From: Pseudomonadota bacterium
GTDB taxonomy: Bacteria; Pseudomonadota; Alphaproteobacteria; Rhizobiales; Xanthobacteraceae
Assembly: GCA_963205465.1 (NCBI GenBank)
Contig: CAUJKG010000087.1
Span: 1 to 8,273, forward strand
DNA length: 8,273 bases
Direction: 5' to 3'
Below, piece after piece: positions 5,724-8,273 of the stretch (position 1 is its first letter; each line of letters opens with the position of its first letter). Under the pieces are notes generated by a model. It was not told where the DNA came from. It saw only the letters and a program-made list of their open reading frames with translations, and did no database searches. The position numbers and the translations under genes are program-made.

Positions 5724-6200
5724 TTATTTCAAAATGCTACGCAAATCCGGGAGCCCTTTGACATCTGCAAAGGCTCCGCCGCCGAGTTTCATGATCCCGC
5801 TCGCCCGAAGGACCGGCGCCCCGTTTGCGCTCACGATGCACTGACAGAACAGGAAGTTACGGGTCGAGCGCAGCAGATCGGTGCGCCCCTCGATCCAGGC
5901 CCCATTTACCGCCGGCGAGAGGAAGTCGGTGGTCATGCTGAGGGTCGGCGAGAACCCGAACCGATCTTCCGATTCGAATTTCGCGCCGATGCTGAGTTGC
6001 ATGTCGGCGAAGGTCATCAGCATTCCGCCGTGGCAGATGCCTGCGATATTGCAGTGACGATTTTCGACGCGCAGGCCGAGCACGAGTTTCTGGCCGTCGC
6101 GCTTCACATAGAGCGGGCCGGTCAGGCTGAGAAAGTGCTCGCTGGAAGGAAAGGGAAATTCGATGAAGTCCGCAGGCACTGCGTCCGCCGGGATGTTCAT
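5724..6200 (-). CDS. PaaI family hotdog-fold thioesterase
   Basis: 158 residues, typical length for a single-domain PaaI-type hotdog acyl-CoA thioesterase. The signature is HCNIAGICHGGMLMTFAD (49-66), matching the Hx(N)xxGxxHGGxxxxxxD pattern with the His-Gly-Gly loop and the Asp (66) on the hot-dog helix. The following strand block is SMTTDFLSPAVNG (88-100). The enzyme probably hydrolyses acyl-CoA thioesters in the cytoplasm; the substrate cannot be read from sequence. The ATG (6198-6200) overlaps the gshB stop as ATGA, and no strong Shine-Dalgarno precedes it, so translation is probably coupled to gshB. No terminator is evident after its TAA, and readthrough into comM is possible. The family is certain; the biological role is not. 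Confidence 0.87.
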   Translation of the reverse strand: MNIPADAVPADFIEFPFPSSEHFLSLTGPLYVKRDGQKLVLGLRVENRHCNIAGICHGGMLMTFADMQLSIGAKFESEDRFGFSPTLSMTTDFLSPAVNGAWIEGRTDLLRSTRNFLFCQCIVSANGAPVLRASGIMKLGGGAFADVKGLPDLRSILK

Positions 6201-7135
6201 TTGCGCTTGCTCTCGATTACATCCCAGATCATCGCGGCGACGTCGGGTCCGCCGAGGTTCTTGATCGCGCGAATGCCGGTTGGCGAGGTCACGTTGATTT
6301 CGGTGAGCCAGCCGCCGATGACGTCGATGCCGGTGAAGAGCAGCCCGCGTTTTTTGAGTTCGGGCCCGAGCCGGTCGCAGATCTCGCGCTCGCGTGGCGA
6401 GAGATCGGTTTTCTTCGGCGAACCGCCACGCACCATGTTCGAGCGCAGATCGCCTTCCGCGGGCACGCGGTTGACGGCGCCCGCGAATTCGCCGTCGACC
6501 AGAATGATCCGTTTGTCGCCGTCTTTTACTTCCGGAAGAAACTTCTGCACGACCCAGGCTTCGCGGAATGTCACCGAGAACAGATCGAACAGCGATCCGA
6601 AATTGAGATCGTCCGGCGAAATGCGGAAAACCGATTCACCGCCTTTGCCGTACAAGGGCTTCATCACGATGTCCTTGTGCTTCGCGCGGAAGGCTTTGAT
6701 CTCCTCGAGGTCGCGCGTGATCAGCGTCGGCGGCATCAGGTCCGGATATTCCATGACGAACATCTTCTCGGGCGCGTTGCGCACCGAGCGCGGGTCATTC
6801 ACGACCAGCGTATCCGGCAGCTTCTCCAGAAGATGCGTCGCCGTGATGTAGTGCATGTCGAAAGGCGGATCCTGCCGCATCAGGACGACATCGAAGGAGG
6901 CGAGATTCTCGCGCTCCGGTGCACCGAGCGTAAAATGATCGCCGGCCTGATCGCGCACCGTGAGCGGCTGCATACTTGCGAAAACTTGGGTGTCGATCAG
7001 CGCGAGCTTTTCGGGCGTGTAATAGGAGATTGCGTGACCGCGTTTCTGCGCTTCGAGCAGCAGTGCGAAGGTTGAATCGCCCGTAATCTTGATCCGCTCG
7101 ATCGGGTCCATCTGAACGGCGACTTTGAGTGCCAC
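6197..7135 (-). CDS. gshB: Glutathione synthetase (ATP-grasp)
   Basis: 312 residues, full length for bacterial GshB, which joins gamma-glutamylcysteine and glycine using ATP to make glutathione in the cytoplasm. Diagnostic blocks: VAVQMDPIERIKITGDSTFALLLEAQKRG (5-33), VVLMRQDPPFDMHYITATHLLE (83-104), VVNDPRSVRNAPEK (111-124), the ATP-grasp loop MKPLYGKGGESVFR (158-171), DGDKRIILVDG (205-215), RSNMVRGG (231-238), FTGIDVIGGWLTEINVTSPTG (267-287). The start is GTG (7133-7135), supported by AAGGAG at 7144-7149 with eight-base spacing; the next ATG, eight codons in, would remove the first conserved strand. gshA, the preceding step, is not in the window. It is followed by the overlapping thioesterase gene. 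The leader 7136-7200 is AT-rich, but I see no convincing -35/-10 pair there. Confidence 0.97.
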   Translation of the reverse strand: MALKVAVQMDPIERIKITGDSTFALLLEAQKRGHAISYYTPEKLALIDTQVFASMQPLTVRDQAGDHFTLGAPERENLASFDVVLMRQDPPFDMHYITATHLLEKLPDTLVVNDPRSVRNAPEKMFVMEYPDLMPPTLITRDLEEIKAFRAKHKDIVMKPLYGKGGESVFRISPDDLNFGSLFDLFSVTFREAWVVQKFLPEVKDGDKRIILVDGEFAGAVNRVPAEGDLRSNMVRGGSPKKTDLSPREREICDRLGPELKKRGLLFTGIDVIGGWLTEINVTSPTGIRAIKNLGGPDVAAMIWDVIESKRK

Positions 7136-7143
7136 GTCAAGAA

Positions 7144-7149
7144 CTCCTT
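7144..7149 (-). promoter_or_regulatory. Strong Shine-Dalgarno deciding the gshB GTG start
   Basis: AAGGAG on the minus strand, eight bases before the GTG at 7133-7135. This near-consensus site with ideal spacing supports GTG initiation over the internal ATG codon. Confidence 0.75.
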
Positions 7150-7199
7150 AGGGTCCACTTCAACTTTATTGAATCAGACTCGTTGCTTATCTGTTTGAT

Positions 7200-7250
7200 T
7201 GAGCATGATCTTTTCCGAAAACCGCTTCGTACTTTTCGGGATCATGCTCT
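7200..7250. repeat. Intact AGAGCATGATC palindromic repeat between yraN and gshB
   Basis: GAGCATGATC (7201-7210) and GATCATGCTC (7240-7249) are perfect inverted ends. An inner CCGAAAA (7215-7221) pairs with TTTTCGG (7233-7239) around an 11-base loop. As RNA this forms a long two-part hairpin. On the minus strand its first bases complete the yraN TAG stop codon (7249-7251). It may limit transcription from yraN into gshB or protect the 3' end. It resembles the short interspersed palindromes common in Bradyrhizobium-type genomes, an assignment made from memory. Confidence 0.8.
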
Positions 7251-7632
7251 AATATTCGGCCTCGAAGGCCGCCTCGATATGACGCGGAAGCCGCTTTGGC
7301 GCAATCAGCACTGCGTCGAAACGCAAATCATGGCTCATATGTTCGGGATGCGTTGCCAGCCAAGCTTCGGCCGCCGCGGTGATGCGCTTTCGTTGCCGGG
7401 GTAAGACGGATTCCGCTGCGGCATCGAGGCTTATGCGGGTTTTCACCTCGACGAAGACGATGAGGTTGCCGCGCTTTACCACCAGATCGATCTCTCCGAC
7501 CGGGCTTCTCCATCGCCGCGCCAGTGTCCGGTAACCCTTGGCGGCAAGATAAAGCGCCGCGCGGGATTCCGCCGACACGCCGCGCAGGAAGGCGTCCTTG
7601 CGCCGGGCGTTGTTGTCCCGCGGAGCGGTCAC
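7249..7632 (-). CDS. yraN: YraN family (UPF0102) endonuclease-like protein
   Basis: 127 residues, the usual length for the YraN/UPF0102 family, which has a PD-(D/E)XK nuclease-like fold and no firmly established function. Blocks: SAESRAALYLAAKGYRTLARRWR (20-42), then GEIDLVVKRGNLIVFVEVKTR (46-66). Asp49 and Glu62-Val-Lys64 make up the nuclease-like active-site set, followed by KRITAAAEAWL (82-92) and RFDAVLI (104-110). The start is GTG at 7630-7632, preceded by GGAG (7638-7641) with five-base spacing. It overlaps the rsmI stop as GTGA, a neighbour pairing (rsmI-yraN) found in many proteobacteria. Its TAG stop is formed at the edge of a palindromic repeat. An N-terminal basic, polar stretch of about 15 residues precedes the domain. 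Confidence 0.9.
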   Translation of the reverse strand: MTAPRDNNARRKDAFLRGVSAESRAALYLAAKGYRTLARRWRSPVGEIDLVVKRGNLIVFVEVKTRISLDAAAESVLPRQRKRITAAAEAWLATHPEHMSHDLRFDAVLIAPKRLPRHIEAAFEAEY

Positions 7633-8273
7633 TTCTTCTCCGCAAGCGCAAGTGCCCGCGCGTAGATTTCCTTGCGCGGCAATCCGGTATCGGCGGCGAC
7701 CGCACTCGCTGCATCTTTCAACGAAAGTTTTTCCATCGCGGCCGCGATCTTGCGGTCGATATCGGCGCTGTCGGGTGCGGATTCCGCACCGGGCGGCCCG
7801 ACCACGATCACGATCTCTCCCTTTGGCGCTCCTGCTTCCTCATAATGAGAAGCAAGCGTAGCAAGCGCTCCCCGCCGCACTTCCTCGAACGCTTTGGTGA
7901 GTTCGCGGCAGACAGCAGCATCGCGTGCGCCGAGCGCAAGCGCCATGTCGGCAAGCGAATCGGCAAGGCGCGGGCCGCTTTCATAGAAGATGAGCGAAGC
8001 CGGTATCGCACGCAGTTCGGCAAGGCGCGTTTTTCGTGCGCCGCTTTTCGGCGGGAGAAAGCCTTCGAAGAAAAACCGGTCGGACGGCAAGCCCGCCGAC
8101 ACGAGGGCCGCCAAAGCGGCCGACGCGCCGGGGATCGGAAAGACCCGATAGCCGTCCGCAATCGCCGCCTCCACCAGCTTGAAGCCGGGATCGGAAACGA
8201 GCGGCGTACCGGCGTCGGAAACCAGCGCTACCGCCGAACCTTTTTCGAGTTCTGCAAGTACGCGCGGCCGCAC
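7629..8273 (-). CDS. rsmI: 16S rRNA 2'-O-ribose C1402 methyltransferase RsmI, N-terminus cut by the window edge
   Basis: The last 214 residues are visible. The frame is still open at 8273, so the apparent GTG there is internal and roughly 70-90 N-terminal residues lie outside. RsmI uses S-adenosylmethionine to methylate the ribose of C1402 in 16S rRNA, next to the m4C methylation made by RsmH at the decoding site. Tetrapyrrole-methylase-fold motifs are clear: VALVSDAGTPLVSDPG (15-30), FPIPGASAALAALVSAGLPSDRFFFEGFLPPK (45-76) with RKTRL after it, LIFYESGPRLADSLADM (93-109), VCRELTKAFEEVRRG (120-134) and GEIVIVVGPP (151-160). A C-terminal helical segment (about 170-214) follows. The stop overlaps the start of yraN as GTGA, so the two are probably translationally coupled. 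Confidence 0.95.
   Translation of the reverse strand: MRPRVLAELEKGSAVALVSDAGTPLVSDPGFKLVEAAIADGYRVFPIPGASAALAALVSAGLPSDRFFFEGFLPPKSGARKTRLAELRAIPASLIFYESGPRLADSLADMALALGARDAAVCRELTKAFEEVRRGALATLASHYEEAGAPKGEIVIVVGPPGAESAPDSADIDRKIAAAMEKLSLKDAASAVAADTGLPRKEIYARALALAEKK

Noticed and set aside
5786..5798. CATGATCCCG match inside the thioesterase gene resembling the repeat end
   Set aside because: Only one short end is present, in a coding stretch that fits the protein family. There is no second arm, so it is a chance match.
5706..6851. A 381-codon plus-strand open frame opposite gshB and the thioesterase gene
   Set aside because: The opposite strand carries two unmistakable conserved proteins over the same bases. 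The antisense translation is compositionally odd, resembles no family, and long antisense frames are common in GC-rich DNA.
7136..7200. Riboswitch or operator in the gshB leader (AATCA and TGATT arms)
   Set aside because: The arms are five bases long and far apart, with no recognised aptamer features, and the leader is short.

Overview
The window looks like chromosomal, GC-rich alphaproteobacterial DNA, most likely Rhizobiales in the Bradyrhizobium / Rhodopseudomonas / Afipia neighbourhood. Four things point there. The genes are characteristic: an ornithine-lipid acyltransferase, prokaryotic gshB, and a comM-type ATPase near rsmI-yraN. There are interspersed AGAGCATGATC...GATCATGCTCT palindromes. 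There is an alphaproteobacterial-type LexA box (GTTC-N7-GTTC). There is a perfect CtrA-type box (TTAA-N7-TTAA). The genus is inferred, not proven.

Layout. At the left edge (1-621, plus strand) is the C-terminal half of a type I pantothenate kinase (coaA). Its 5' half is absent, and in its place is an inverted, 93% identical copy of the gene's own 3' end. A composite palindromic repeat (620-717) separates it from the convergent olsB (728-1636, minus). Everything from olsB to the right edge is on the minus strand. Read in the direction of transcription this is: rsmI (cut by the right edge), yraN, a palindromic repeat, gshB, a PaaI-type hotdog thioesterase, comM/yifB, a membrane-anchored hybrid sensor histidine kinase, then olsB.

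Expression units. rsmI and yraN overlap by four bases (GTGA). gshB and the thioesterase gene overlap by four bases (ATGA). Both pairs are probably translationally coupled. comM has its own leader with a LexA-type box beside a -35-like TTGACG. The histidine kinase has a CtrA-type box in its 5' leader, just after the comM stop codon. olsB has a plausible sigma-70 promoter inside a shrunken copy of the palindromic repeat.

Functions are mostly core housekeeping: CoA and glutathione synthesis, rRNA methylation, recombination, membrane lipid synthesis, and one signalling protein. I see no mobile-element genes, CRISPR array, tRNA, rRNA, defence island or obviously new multi-gene system. The points most worth a second look are the inverted coaA duplication, the two regulatory boxes, and the nested palindromic repeats that supply stop codons to neighbouring genes. 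No gene-free stretch exceeds 300 bases.
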